Assembly (NCBI RefSeq): GCF_019393635.1
Contig: NC_057861.1
Span: forward strand, 79,057,327 to 79,121,326
DNA length: 64,000 nt
Origin: Dromiciops gliroides
Taxonomy: Eukaryota > Chordata > Mammalia > Microbiotheria > Microbiotheriidae
Reading direction: 5' to 3'
A program made the position numbers and the translations under genes. Positions 12,801-23,110 of this stretch are shown piece by piece; positions within the stretch are counted from its first letter, which is position 1; each line of letters opens with the position of its first letter. The notes below the pieces were generated by a model. It saw only the letters and a program-made list of their open reading frames with translations, was not told the origin of the DNA and did no database searches.

Positions 12801-15020
12801 TTGGGGTTTGGAAAGGAATGCAACAGAAAAGGGAGCAGAGGAACTCAAGGATATAAGGTGGTGTGAAGTTGAACGGGTTAATGTCAAATCAAGATTTTCA
12901 AGGGAGAAGAATAAGGTCAGAGCATGGGTGAGAAATAGGAAAAAGAGAGACTGAGGCTCAGGAAGTTTGAGTAAGGACAGAGAATATGTATAAAAAAGGA
13001 GTGAGGGGCAGCTAGGTGGCACAGTGGATAAAGCACCGGCCCTGGATTCAGGAGTACCTGAGTTCAAATCCGGCCTCAGACACTTGTCACTAGCTGTGTG
13101 ACCCTGGGCAAGTCACTTAACCCCCATTGCCCGGCCAAAAAAGAGTTTAAAAAAAAAAAGGAGTGAGGCCAAGGGACAGCTGAAAGGGTAGGGAGGCATT
13201 AGGATCACAGGAGTTTCAGGGTTAGGGATTGTGGAAGGGAAGGGAATAGAAGGAACATGCATTAAGTACCTACTATGTGCTAGGCACTGTTTTAAGCACT
13301 ATACAAGCATTATCTCATTTGATCCTCACAGCAACTCTGCAAAGGTAGGCAGATGGCAGACAGAATCTAAGAGACTAGCCCATGGGTCACCCAGGTAGTA
13401 TATGAGAACTCATTGAATTTTCCTGGCTCTGCCACCTAACTACTTCAATCCTTGTGTGTATTGACAATCCCTGTCTGTGGTTGAAGTGAATAAAGGGGTA
13501 AGATGTGAGGTCTGAGGAACTGGGAGACAAAATTTCACAGCATGTAAATTGAAATATATAAGGGCAGTGGAGAAGAAGATGATAAGCCAGGTCCTGGGCT
13601 TCTTTGAGAAAGAAGAAAGCATTAAAAAGAGAATGTTGGGGAGGTGGGGAAGGAGAATGCCTGGGGGCTAAAGTAGAGAATGGTGGTCAGAATCTGACCA
13701 GTTCTATAAACTCACTGTGGATTATGGAGCATTCCCCTCACATTCCAACCTAATCACTGACTATCTAATTTCTTCCCTCCCCCAACTAAAGGAACAATAA
13801 AAAATTGTAAACAGGTGCAAATAGCATTCCAATAACCTCAAATAAGATTAACTCAATTCAGCACACAGTCCACTCCCAGTCAGCAAAAAAATTTTCTTTA
13901 GCCACCCATGCTGGGGTGCTGGTTCTCCTCTGGTGCCTCAAGTCCCTTTCTTGCCCATTTACTGTGGGTGTTCTTCAAGACATTGCCCAACAAACACTGA
14001 AATGTACCTTCTATGAAAAATCAACAAATATTGCAAAAGGGAAAAAAAGCATTAAGTGCTTAGTGTGTCTCCATCCACAGCACTAAATCCACTGTGCCTT
14101 GTAGCTGCCTCTTAGTAAAAATCAAATTTCTTCTAGTCTCCCAGACATGTAACTTCTGAGTCACCTCTATCTTCCCCTTCCTCACTCTCACATTCAAATA
14201 GTTGCCAAGCCCATCAACTCTTGGCTATGTCCCCTTTTTATCCCCCCCCCCTTAGTTCAAGTAATTTGTCACCTCTCCCCTGAAATGCAGTAACCCCATA
14301 TTTTCCTCTTCTATCAGAAGCTTTCAGCAGTTCCCCACTGGCTGTAGAGTTAAATCCTCACTTTTTGTGTGTGTGTGTGTGAGGCAACTGGGGTTAAGTG
14401 ACTTGCCCAGAGTCACACAGCTAGTAAGTGTTAAGTGTCTGAGGCCAGATTTGAACTGAGGTCCTTCTGAATCCAGGGCCGGTGCTCTATCCACTGTGCC
14501 ACCTAGCTGCCCCGAAATCCTCACTCTTAAGTCTGTCATTCAGCAGCCCTCCTCAGTGTGGCCCTTGCCACAGTCATTGAATCCTGTAATTTCAGAATAA
14601 TTCTCTAGTTGACCTGAGCAGGAACCCACTGTCCAGCATTCACTTTTAAATTAGAATTCTTAACAAGTATCCATCTAGTCGCTGCTTAACAACTTTAAGA
14701 CCTCCACCCTGAGTCAGTCCATTCCACTTTTGGAAAGCCCTGATTTTCTCTTAATTTTTTCCCCTAAATTTGTTAACATTTTCCTGAACCTGGTTCTTCC
14801 ATTTGGAACCTAACAGAATAATTCTGATTGATGTAGAATTTACCTGTCAGGGCTCTGTTTCCTACTCCTCCCTTTCTATGCTCCAGTCAGACAAGCCAGC
14901 TTTTGGTTCGTCTTACTTTGCTGCCTCCTCACTGTCATTTGTGTCCTTCCCTTTGGGTGGAACACTCTCCCTGTCTGCACCTCAGAAAGGGCCTGGAGAG
15001 GCAGCATGGCTGAGCGGATG

Positions 15021-15071
<51 letters not shown>

Positions 15072-18000
15072 ACTTTGGACAGAGGAGGTTCAGGTCACTG
15101 AGCCTCCCCCAGCCTTGGCTTCCTCATCTGCAAAATAGCAATACTTAGAACACCTGCCTTCCCAGGATTACTGTGAGACTCAAAAGGAAATAATCTGTAT
15201 AAAAGTAAGACTCAAATCCTACCTCTCCTTTTGAGCTTGTTGTTCTATATAAATGTGATGGTAATGCTATAAAAATATCTAACTACATATATGTGTATAT
15301 ACAGGTAGTAATTTCAGGCCTGCATAGAAATGATACACAGGTTACAGTAACCAGAGAAGAAACACAAAATAATAAAAGAACGCAAACACATTCTCACATA
15401 TGCATGGCCACAGCAACAGAGCATCTGCTCCAGAGTTAGCCTAGGAGTCAGGATGATATGGGTTCAGACTTTGCCTCTGTCACATTCCAGATCACTGGCT
15501 GTGAATCAGTCATTTAACCTCTCAGTGCCTAAGGTGGCTCTTTAAGAGCACCGGCCCTGGATTCAGGAGTACCTGAGTTCAAATCCAGCCTCAGACACTT
15601 GACACTTAATAGCTGTGTGACCTTGGTCAAGTCACTTAACCCCAATTGCCTCACCAAAAAACCCAAAAAACAAAACCAAAAAAGAATAGGTTACAGATGT
15701 AGTTGCTGATCTGCACCAGTGAAATTGCACTCAAGTGAAGGTACTGTGACAGAGTGCTATGCCATCCTTGGAGTTAGAAGATCTTTTTAATTACATCCTT
15801 TGGGTGTGGTTTTCATAGTAAAAAAAAAAAAAAACCTTAGTGTTGTGTTCTATCACAGCTGTCCCTGTGATTCAGCCATATTTGCAGTGTTTGGCCAGTC
15901 TCACTCATCATCCATCGCCAATGATGGCAGCCTATATTTAGGGAGAAATTGCTCTTAGAGATGGTAATTTATGAATAGAACTGAATTCATACATTAAAGG
16001 TTTTTTGGGGGGGTTTTGGTGAGGCAATTGGGGTTAAGTGACTTGCCCAGGGTCACACAGCTAGTAAGTGTTAAGTGTCTGAGGCCGGATTTGAACTCAG
16101 ATCCTCCTGAATCCAGGGCCAGTGCTCTATCTACTGTGCCACCTAGCTGCCCCCATTGAAGGTATTTCTGAGGCCGTCAGATGGTGGGGACAGTTTAAAT
16201 GTAATTAGCTATAACTAAGTTTTATTTGCTCTCCATATATATTCAAAAATTATTTCCTTTTTAAGAGTGCTTAATAAGAGTTTCAGGAGAAAGATCATTG
16301 TAGGCTTTGGGGTTATGGAGGGATTCATGGAGGACTTTTAGAGCCCAGCTTTTTAAACTGTCGCATAACTGAATGTGGGGATCACAAAAAATTTGGCAAC
16401 AGTAAAAACTATGTATGCCGATTTTTTTATACACATACCCAGGGTTGCATAAAAATTTGGGGCACAAAGGGGTCACGAGTGGAAAAAGTTTAAGAAGCCC
16501 TGCTCTAGAGCAGATGGAAGGCATTTCTAGTGAACTTGAACGTGGTGTCCAGAGAGGAACAGGAGCCCAGTCTGTCTGCAGCAGAGGAGGGAGTATGTTG
16601 GAAGGAAGGGGAGATGAGGCTGGCTTCCATCAGTGGGCCTACCTCCCCTTCCCTGGACACAGTCACAGCAGTGTTGGTTGGGTTGAAGCAAAAGAGTTTA
16701 AACTTTACCCTAGAGGCAATGGAAAACCATTGAAGATTTCCGAGTAATGATGTGGGCCAGTGTAAGGGGGAGACTAGTAAGGTTGCTCCTTGAGGCTTTC
16801 CTTACAGAGGAGAGGGGAGTGATCTCCATGAATAAAAGGGACAGAGCAGATATTAGGTATTCTCTGGTGTCCAATCATGGATTCCTTTGTCATACACTGC
16901 CCAACCCTCATTCTTCACTTGCTGTATATATCTTAGAAGAATGGCCAAGGAAGAGCCAGACTCCCATGGTCTCATGTAGTTAGCTACCAGAGAAGAGAAA
17001 GCAGCCAAACAGACAGGAGAAGAAAGGAATGTTTGGGGACGGGGAGGCAAGGTTGGATGGGATTCCCAGGACACTGGAGCCCCTGCCTCTGAATTCGGCA
17101 TGTGTATGTGTGCATTGACTCCCCTAGGGAGTCAAAAGCCTGATGTGGCTGCTCTAAGCAGCTGTAGGCCTGTGGCTCCAAGGATGTGTGATTGGGCAGG
17201 CTTGTCTGAGTCTCTTCCCCCACCCTTCCCTTGCTTTTCTTGATATTCCTCTGTGTGAGCTTGTCTCAGCAACCTCTGCTTTGCTTTCTTCCCTGCACCT
17301 CTCATCCTTGAATCTTTTTCCCCTCCCACTTTCCAGCTCAAGATGGTGCTGCAAAGTCCCCCTGAGGCCCTGAGCCAGGCCGACCCTGGTCCTGTAAGTC
17401 ATTTCTGGGGAGGGAAGGGAAAGGGCTGCTCACCCTCAAGGTTCGTAGCTCTGGGAGAACCCAAGCCAAGGCTACTGTGGCCCCAGAATTCCCCTGGATG
17501 GTTGCGTAACCTGGTACCCATACCCCTTAAGGGGCAGGTGCTTTCCTGATCATGTGCCTCCCAAGTTGGTCAGAGTTCAAATCCTCAAATTCTTTGCTTC
17601 ATATTCTGTGACTTTTGTATCTGTCAGCTTGCTTTAAAAAGAAAAGGGAAGCCAGGTTCCCTAACTTTCTCTGATCTGGGGCTTGGTACAAAGCATCACG
17701 GTGCAAAGCAAGGTTCCCTTTTGTGTTTTTCTTCCTCCTATATCTGTCTTATCACCCAGATGGAGCTTATATTTTCTGTTCTGGGCCAAGGACTGACTAG
17801 TCGCATCACTAAAACTTTGTATGAGGAGACCATAGTTGTGAGGTGGTTTCCTGACACTCTTCAGCCAGGTCACATGCCATGAGCTATGGGAAGAAGCCAG
17901 AGATCTGTGTGATTAATTCCATTGCTGGAAAACTCAGGTCCCCTTTGCTCCCAGCCCCAGATCATAGATGGTCCTGTCTCTACCTGTCCATTTTGTTAAA

Positions 18001-21000
18001 AGATGGGCCAGCAATAGCGGACTCCCTCCTGAGGCTGGAGTTTCTATTCCTTCCTTCCTGTCCTCCACTTCCCCAATTCCTGCAGCCTTCCTCCTTTGGC
18101 AGTTAACTGCATGCTGGGCCTGGAGTAGAGCTTGTTTGTATTGTGCTGGGCTGACGCTTCTGCTGTGCCAGGGGCCTGGACTGGCCAGGCAGTGCATGTC
18201 CCTTTCATTTTAAGGCAGAGATGGCAGACAAGTTGTGGGCGGCTAGAGGAACAGAACCTGGTGTTCACCCTCCCACTCCCCTTTCATATCCCCTTTTATA
18301 TATTGGAGAGAAAAGACCTACCTGTAGAGGATTGGGTTGGGGTTGGGGTTGGGTTTTTGTTTGGGGTTTTTGCAGGGAGGGAGTGGCAGGGTGGGAAAAG
18401 GAAAGGGGTTTGTGGAAGAGAATATGTGAGCTAAGTTCTCAGTGAACGAGCAAAAGACTAAAATGAATGACTACCCCTGTCATGATCCTCTGCCCCATAG
18501 AATCATCATCTCCTTTCATCACATCGTTCCTTTCTCCCCTTTATGGATTGGGGTCCCTATACTGACTCAGTCTCTTTCCCACTCCCCCTGCTTCTCTGTG
18601 GCTCCAGAAGACTTTCAGCCCAACAACTTAGGGCCCCCTCCCTGTTTCTCGTTACAGAGCACAAACACCAGCTCTTCCAGTGGCCCCAGTGGGGACCATA
18701 GTGAGCTGGTCACCAGAATTTCCAACCTAGAGGCAGAGAACCGGAGCCTTCGGAGTGGTGAGTGAACACTGCCCAGGAGCTGTGGGTAAAGCCTGGGTCA
18801 TGCCCTCTGCTCCTGTCCTGCTGGAGCAGCATTGCCTGGGGATGCCCTCACCCAGTAACTCCCTCTTCTTCTTTCTACAGTGATTCAGGACCTACAGGCC
18901 ACCATCTCCAGGCTTGAAACCCGGCTGTGCACCCTGGAGAAATGCTCTCCCTCCTACCGCCCTCTGGCTCCTCAGACTCAGGTGAAGGTTTACCTCTTAT
19001 AACTGGAAGCTAGGCTTGATGTGACCTACATTGGCCTCTTGTGCATGTAGTACGGGTATAATATGCAAGTGCACATACACACTCCCTCTTCTCCCAGGTC
19101 TTAGAATAGTGCCTCTTAGCCATGTACATAGGAGTATGGACATTGGGTTTGCCAGCCAGCCACACTTTTTAGCCATGTTTTACATAAGTACACATGACAC
19201 AGGTAGACACAAATAAATATAAAGACACAAGCACATGTTAAGATAGAAAATTTTTCTCTCCAAACCAGAATCAGAACCTAATATAAATAGGCATGGTCTA
19301 GTGTGTAAATCTACATCCATAGTGTCTGAACACATTCTTGTCTCCTCTCTACCCCATTTCCTCCACCCACCCCCCGAAGATCATAAGAGCCTTATTATTG
19401 CCCCCAGTCTCCTCTTCCTCACATCTGTCCTTTACACAGCTGCACAGGTGATGTGCCCATATCATCCCCTCCCTCAGCCTGGCATTCAAGACCCCTCGAA
19501 CCACTAGTTTTGTGTCCCACTTCTTCCTTTCATACTTTTCAGCAGTTGGCTCTGTGTATTTTCCTGGGACTTTTCCTTTCTGCCCCAAGCGTACTGCCTC
19601 CATTTTCACCTTCACCTTCTCTCTCTCTCCATGTGAGACTTGGCTCAAATGCTTTCTGAAGCACTTCTTGACATCCTCTATGTTGTTAAGTGTTCTTTGA
19701 AGCAACTCTTATCACCTTGAATATATGTTGCATTGAATTGAATTGTGCAAAGATAGCAGGTGACTGAGAAGGGGAAGTAAGATCAGGTGCAAGAAGGAGC
19801 CACCAGCTGAAAAAATAGACTTAGATGATCCTTGTAGGTCATTAACAGCCCAGGAATGTTTGGGTTTGTCCCTCAGGGCTCAGCCACATTTCTGACCTTC
19901 TGTCTGGTTCCCCCTTTCCCTGGGCAGTATGTGTCCCCTATGCAGATGAGGGAGCCATTCACAGCCACAGCCACTAAGAAGGCGGCCACCCCAGCAGAGG
20001 ACGATGAGGAAGATGACGATATTGACCTGTTTGGTAGTGATGATGAGGAAGAAGACAAGGAAGCAGCCCGGCTTCGGGAGGAACGCCTTCGGCAATATGC
20101 AGAGAAGAAGGCAAAGAAGCCAGGACTGATTGCAAAGTCTTCTATCCTCCTAGATGTCAAGCCTGTGAGTGGGGGCTGGGACTGGGTTAAAGAAGGGGTT
20201 GGAACAAAAGTACTTGCTTGGACTCTGGCACTTTCACATTATGTTCTGTAAATCGTTCCCTCGGTGGGAAGGGAAAGAGCTAGGATGCAATTCTTGCACC
20301 AGAAAATCTGATTCTCAGCCCTAGCTCCACCACAAAATGGCTGCATGTCCCTGGGCAAGTCACATCTGTTCTTTGGACCTTGTTTTTCACTGTAAATTGT
20401 AGAAAAATGACAGTTCTCCTCAGTTGGTGTGAGGCTAAAATGAGAGCGTGGATTCAAAGTGTAAAGGAAAAAGATTATTTTGTGGGAGTTGGTGTGGGTG
20501 GAGCTATGGGGAGTCTGCTTTTATAAGGATGCATTGAAACCCACCTACTTTGGCAAAACCAGTTTTTTGGACAATATCCTTTTTGTCTCTAAAGTTTTGG
20601 TCTTACAATTTGGCACATCTGTGACATGAATACTAATTTAGAGGTAGGGGTATAACATAAAGGTCTGGTACCCTAGCCAGGCCTATAGGGGCCCAGCTAA
20701 CCCTTTCCCTGATTTCTCCCAAGTGGGATGACGAAACAGACATGGCAAAGTTGGAGGAGTGTGTCCGCTCTATACAGCTGGATGGACTGGTCTGGGGAGG
20801 CTCCAAGCTGGTGCCTGTGGGTTATGGCATTCGGAAGCTGCAGATCCAGTGTGTGGTAGAAGATGACAAGGTGGGCACAGACATCCTAGAGGAGGAGATC
20901 ACCAAGTTCGAAGATTATGTAAGTTCCTAGGGGACTGCCTATGGCCTCTGGGCATATGGTGTGTGTGTGTGTGTGTCCATGGAAAAGGCACTGGACTTGG

Positions 21001-21585
21001 AGGGCTGTATTTGGAGACATGGTAACTTAAGTTCAAATCCCAGCTCTGCCATTTACTCCCTGTATGACACTGGGTCTTTTAACCTCTTTGGGCCTCACTC
21101 TCCTCATCTGTAAAATGAGGGGTTTGGACTATATGTCTGTCCTCTTAGGTACTCTCCAACTTTAGATTCATGAGCCTGCATCCAGTAGTCTTATTTAGAG
21201 GCAGGCTTGGGCAGGAAGAGTTTCCTCTTGTTAGTCTTGTCTTATGGACCTGCCTTGGGAATCAGGGGCCCCTGTCCTAGTGCCAGTTCTCCCACATACT
21301 TTGAGCAACTCATTTCCATGAATTTTGCCTCAGTTTCCCAATGTATAATATGAAGTGATTGGACTTAAAAGCCAACTAAGGATTGATTTATAAGACCTTG
21401 CTCTGAATTGGCTTGGTAATTGGGTGGATTTCCCTAAGTGTGAAGGATAAAAGGATGGTGGATAAGGAGGATGAATGGGAGTACAAGATTGCAAGCAGTT
21501 CATTGGTCATCATTCTAATCTGCTCCATCTATCCTCCCATTTGCAGGTGCAGAGTGTTGACATCGCTGCTTTCAACAAGATCTAA
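2659..21585 (+). CDS. EEF1D: Eukaryotic translation elongation factor 1 delta (eEF1B-delta), long and short isoforms
   Basis: Guanine-nucleotide exchange subunit of the eEF1B complex, which reloads eEF1A with GTP in the cytosol; the long isoform is known as a nuclear, heat-shock-related transcription regulator. Coding exons with GT/AG borders: 2659-3896 (long only), 7547-7667, 9153-9224, optional 17337-17393, 18658-18757, 18881-18981, 19928-20164, 20724-20918, 21547-21585. All phases join without a break. The short form starts at ATG 7551 and is 286 residues (human 281); the long form starts at 2659 and is 700 (human 647). Domain order in the short form: N-terminal segment that binds eEF1B-gamma (1-30), leucine zipper (about 75-118), acidic linker (154-174), C-terminal exchange domain (about 196-286) ending in FNKI. 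The 5' noncoding exon and promoter lie left of the window. Confidence 0.97.
3897..6900 (+). other. EEF1D intron, mostly unique sequence
   Basis: Intron between the long-isoform exon and the first common exon. No gene is recognised. At 5569-5591 there is a short tandem GGGGC run that makes several Sp1-type GC boxes. A MIR-type remnant lies near 6150-6300. Confidence 0.6.
6920..7320 (+). mobile_element. L3/CR1 LINE 3' fragment
   Basis: The wording of the sequence (aggtattcaggccaagactg ... agataatctctgagagcctc) follows the 3' part of L3/CR1 LINEs, which ends in a 'tagatgatctctgaggtccc' type tail. Old and diverged, in an EEF1D intron. Confidence 0.6.
7547..7667 (+). CDS. EEF1D: EEF1D first common coding exon with the short-isoform start
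   Basis: Splice acceptor ctctgcag, then GAAGATGG: the first G completes the Lys codon of the long form and ATG 7551 starts the short form in a strong context (A at -3, G at +4). Encodes 39 residues beginning [20 protein letters not shown], almost identical to human. This segment is the known eEF1B-gamma-binding N terminus. Donor GTAATA. Confidence 0.97.
7668..9152 (+). other. EEF1D intron with MIR-type remnant, otherwise unique
   Basis: A poly-G run at about 7697-7710 and a MIR-type SINE with an L3-like tail at about 7890-8030 are visible. Nothing else is recognised up to the acceptor at 9152. Confidence 0.55.
9153..9224 (+). CDS. EEF1D: EEF1D coding exon, [20 protein letters not shown] segment
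   Basis: 72 bases, phase 0 at both ends, so the exon can be skipped without a frameshift. It encodes 24 residues ending KSLAG, matching human residue for residue in most positions. Acceptor tttgcag, donor GTGAGT. Confidence 0.96.
9225..11505 (+). other. EEF1D large intron, left part
   Basis: Pyrimidine-rich unique sequence at 9340-9960. A MIR-type tRNA SINE in + orientation lies at about 10655-10830 (gagcactgaatttgggagg, caaatcccagctct). No exon was identified. Confidence 0.55.
11521..11673 (-). mobile_element. WSINE1-like SINE, antisense
   Basis: Reverse complement of the tRNA-derived SINE with A and B box regions. Flanked by the direct repeat acccacctcatttt on both sides, so the insertion is well defined. 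It lies in the large EEF1D intron. The donor-like GTAAGT core seen in most copies is ATAAGT here. Confidence 0.92.
11995..12620 (-). mobile_element. L2 LINE 3' region, antisense
   Basis: Reads as the complement of an L2 3' end: aggcttcctgtaggaggcag and gctttgaaggaagctc correspond to the 'ctccaggaagccttcc' stretch of L2. Edges approximate. A (GA)n run follows at 12618-12643. Confidence 0.65.
13007..13153 (+). mobile_element. WSINE1-like SINE, sense
   Basis: Complete from ggcagctaggtggcac to a long A tail. Flanked by the direct repeat aaaaaaggagtgagg. The A box (ggcacagtggataaagc) and B box (gagttcaaatcc) of a tRNA-type polymerase III promoter are visible. Confidence 0.95.
13255..13400 (-). 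mobile_element. MIR-type SINE, antisense
   Basis: Typical wording: tactatgtgctaggcactg, tctcatttgatcctcacag, then the tail of the core region. Diverged. Confidence 0.6.
14080..14350 (+). mobile_element. L2 LINE ORF/3' fragment
   Basis: Phrases such as gttgccaagcccatcaactc and tttcagcagttccccactgg match the 3' part of L2 ORF2 in sense orientation. It continues to the right of the SINE inserted at 14362. Confidence 0.6.
14362..14514 (-). mobile_element. WSINE1-like SINE, antisense
   Basis: Bounded by the direct repeat aaatcctcac. The tail has become a (GT)n run. It carries the GTAAGT donor-like core (ctagtaagtg). Confidence 0.93.
14575..14830 (-). mobile_element. L3/CR1 LINE fragment, antisense
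   Basis: Complement of the 3' part of an L3/CR1 element (compare cagtccattccacttttgga and cctggttcttccatttgg). Old and diverged. Confidence 0.5.
15020..15070. repeat. (TA)n(CA)n microsatellite
   Basis: Nine TA units followed by about sixteen CA units, in a MIR-type context in the large EEF1D intron. Confidence 0.95.
15546..15690 (+). mobile_element. WSINE1-like SINE, 5'-truncated
   Basis: Starts inside the element at agagcaccggccctgg, so the tRNA A box is missing. The rest is intact, ending in an A-rich tail. It follows directly on a MIR-type SINE at about 15425-15540. Confidence 0.85.
16001..16153 (-). mobile_element. WSINE1-like SINE, antisense
   Basis: Flanking direct repeat cattaaagg / cattgaagg with one mismatch. 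Carries the ctagtaagtg donor-like core. Confidence 0.93.
16344..16502. mobile_element. Short hAT-type DNA transposon (MITE)
   Basis: Non-autonomous element whose right end reads taagaagccctg and whose left end is ccagctttttaaactg, i.e. inverted copies of a C-A-R-R-G-C-T-T-C-T-T-A-A-A terminus. Eight-base flanks ttttagag and ctctagag fit the hAT target preference NTCTAGAN. Related to 24044-24352 and 33530-33691. Confidence 0.65.
16640..16815 (-). mobile_element. L2 LINE fragment, antisense
   Basis: ccctagaggcaatggaaaac and gaagatttccgagtaatgat match the antisense L2 segment also seen at 32165-32290. Edges approximate. Confidence 0.55.
17337..17393 (+). CDS. EEF1D: EEF1D optional 19-residue cassette exon (predicted)
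   Basis: A 57-base open stretch with a long pyrimidine tract and ttccag acceptor and a strong GTAAGT donor. It is in phase 0 with both neighbours, so inclusion adds [19 protein letters not shown] between Gly63 and the leucine-zipper exon. The residues do not look like random intron translation, and the exon lies where this gene is known to be alternatively spliced. It is absent from the 281-residue human form I recall. Use in transcripts is an inference from the splice sites. Confidence 0.7.
17394..18657 (+). other. EEF1D intron, no recognised element
   Basis: GC-moderate unique sequence between the cassette exon and the zipper exon. A G-rich run of TTGGGG-like units lies at about 18330-18370. 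I see no repeat copy or exon here. Confidence 0.5.
18658..18757 (+). CDS. EEF1D: EEF1D coding exon, Ser-rich linker and first half of leucine zipper
   Basis: Acceptor gttacag, donor GTGAGT, ends in phase 1. Encodes [18 protein letters not shown] followed by the first zipper heptads ([13 protein letters not shown]). The Ser-rich start corresponds to the human SSGPGASSGTSGDHGEL segment. Confidence 0.95.
18881..18981 (+). CDS. EEF1D: EEF1D coding exon, second half of leucine zipper
   Basis: Starts with TG completing a Val codon and encodes [21 protein letters not shown], continuing the heptad pattern of Leu/Ile, then a Pro-rich exit ([13 protein letters not shown]). Acceptor ctttctacag, donor GTGAAG. 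Confidence 0.95.
18982..19927 (+). other. EEF1D intron with L2 3' remnant
   Basis: At about 19380-19740 the sequence follows the sense L2 3' region (ggcattcaagacccctcgaa, ttggctcaaatgctttctga, gaagcacttcttgacatcc). The rest is unique. Confidence 0.55.
19928..20164 (+). CDS. EEF1D: EEF1D coding exon, acidic linker
   Basis: 237 bases, phase 0. Encodes short-form residues 131-209. Contains the acidic run [20 protein letters not shown] with Ser167 in the CK2-type context known for human Ser162, then the conserved charged helix [20 protein letters not shown] and the start of the exchange domain (SSILLDVKP). Donor GTGAGT. Confidence 0.97.
20724..20918 (+). CDS. EEF1D: EEF1D coding exon, guanine-exchange domain core
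   Basis: 195 bases, phase 0. Encodes [18 protein letters not shown] through the exchange-domain core [20 protein letters not shown] to EEITKFEDY, close to human throughout. The acceptor ends cccaag, the donor is GTAAGT. Confidence 0.97.
20970..21165 (+). mobile_element. MIR-type SINE with L3-like tail
   Basis: tRNA-like head (ggcactggacttggagggc), B-box region (aagttcaaatcccagctctg) and the 3' tail aaaatgaggggtttggacta typical of SINEs that use an L3/CR1-type 3' end. Lies in the last EEF1D intron. Confidence 0.6.
21547..21585 (+). CDS. EEF1D: EEF1D terminal coding exon
   Basis: Encodes [12 protein letters not shown] and a TAA stop, the invariant C terminus of the eEF1B exchange subunits. 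Acceptor atttgcag. Confidence 0.97.
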   Translation: MQSVDIAAFNKI

Positions 21586-21618
21586 AAGGCCCCTGAATGT
21601 GTGTGAATCTGTAACCAA

Positions 21619-21624
21619 AATAAA
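21619..21624 (+). terminator. EEF1D: EEF1D poly(A) signal AATAAA
   Basis: Canonical AATAAA 34 bases after the stop codon, followed within 40 bases by a GT-rich stretch. The 3' untranslated region is therefore only about 55-65 bases, as expected for this abundant translation-factor mRNA. Confidence 0.9.
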
Positions 21625-21649
21625 GGCTGAGATTTGAGGTGCTTGGGCC

Positions 21650-22090
21650 TGTTCTGGACTGGGCTCTGTAGGGTGTTAGGGGTGGGAAGGGCAACCTCTG
21701 AGAAAGATAGAACAGGCAGGGAAAATAGTTGAAGAGATGCTTCAACTGGATTTGGGATGGTAGTGTGGGGCCTCTATTGCGGCTAGTCGTCTGAGCCATT
21801 GAGCAGACACCAGGCTTCTCCACCCCATTGGGGCCCAGCAATCCTGGAAGGTCAGGGGCTGTAGGATATGGATCCTTAAAAGTGAATAAATGTAGAAAAA
21901 TAGCCAAAGGAACTGCTGCCTCCTTCACTTCAAATATGGTGAGTTTCCCAAGGGCTCAGGAATTGAGGAGCCTGGAAGCTAGTGGGGAACCTGGGCCCCT
22001 GAACACTTGGGACCTGGCAGCAGGGAGCCCTTCTGGGAGGCTGATCGAATGAAGAAATGGCCCAGTTGGAGGGTGCAGTCAGTCTAACCT
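21650..22090. other. Intergenic sequence after EEF1D
   Basis: No recognised gene or repeat in this stretch. Confidence 0.5.
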
Positions 22091-22094
22091 ACAT

Positions 22095-22210
22095 TTCAAT
22101 GTAATAGGTTTTCCTTTTGATTTTATATATTTTATTATGTATTTAAAAATATTATTTTGAGAAGAGGTGGGGGCAGGTCCATGACACAAAGAAGATCCCC
22201 TGGTCTAGTA
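22095..22210 (+). mobile_element. hAT-Charlie-type DNA transposon 3' fragment
   Basis: gtatttaaaaatattatttt, then gaagagg and gtccatgacacaaagaagat match the right end of an old hAT-type element whose consensus ends 'ggtccatgacacaaaaaagg'. A second, better copy of the same region lies at 26318-26495. Confidence 0.6.
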
Positions 22211-22289
22211 GAATAATAAGAGTCTGAGTTGGAAGGTTCCCTTCCCTTTCCCTTCTTCCTCCCGTAGACTCGTTTCCACTCTTGAGTAT

Positions 22290-23110
22290 TCCTGATGCTT
22301 ATCCCTGACCATACCCCTTCCTTTGATACTCTTTTTCTCATCACACTCTCCTGGCTCTCCTCATACCTATCAAACTGCTCCTTTCCTGGATCCTCCTCCA
22401 GATCATCCCCTTTAACTACAGATACCCCACAGGATTCTGTCTTGGGCCCTCATTTCTTCTTCTATATGACTTCACTTTGTGATTTCATCAGCTCCCATGG
22501 ATTTCATTACCCATCTCTGCTAATGATTCTCAAGTCTATCTCTCCTGCCCCAGTCTCCATGCTGACCTACAATCCCACATTCAACCTGCCTTCCACATGT
22601 CTCAGACTGGATGTCCAGTAGACATCTTTTTTTTTTTTTTAATGAGGCAATTGGGGTTAAGTGACTTGCCCAGGGTCACACAGCTAGTAAGTGTTAAGTG
22701 TCTGAGGCCGGATTTGAACCCAGGTCCTCCTGACTCCAGGGCCGGTGCTCTATCCACTGCGCCATCTAGCTATCTGCCCCTCCAGTAGACACCTTAAACT
22801 CAGTATATCCAAAACAGAATCATCTTTCCCTTAGACCCTCTTCACCCTCACCTCCTGCCCCACCGCCACCTTCCTATTGCTGTCCAGGGCATCAGTATCC
22901 TTTCAGTCTCTCAGACTCAGAACCTAAGATTCATCCTGGACTCCTTTCCGTCTCTCACCACCCCCAGCCCCCCACGAGCCAAGGCTTGTTGATTTCACTC
23001 TGGCAAGATCTCTTGAATATGCCCCCTTCCTTCCTGGCACTGCCACCCTCCCTGGTGCAGGCCCTCCTCATCCACCTACCTGGACTGTCACAGGAGGCCC
23101 TGTTTGGAGT
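22290..23110 (+). mobile_element. L2 LINE ORF2 fragment (reverse transcriptase region), sense
   Basis: Translation in + frames gives SVLGPHFFFYMTSLCDFISS followed by HGFHY, matching the L2 reverse-transcriptase stretch 'VLGPLLFxxYxxxLxDxISSHGFxYHxYADD'. Downstream of the inserted SINE, gtagacaccttaaactcagt and ctaagattcatcctggactc continue the L2 wording. The catalytic YADD is not intact (YPSLL-like reading), so this is a dead fragment. Confidence 0.75.
22627..22780 (-). mobile_element. WSINE1-like SINE, antisense, inside L2
   Basis: Flanked by tccagtagacatc / tccagtagacacc. Inserted into the L2 fragment, so it is younger than it. Confidence 0.94.
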
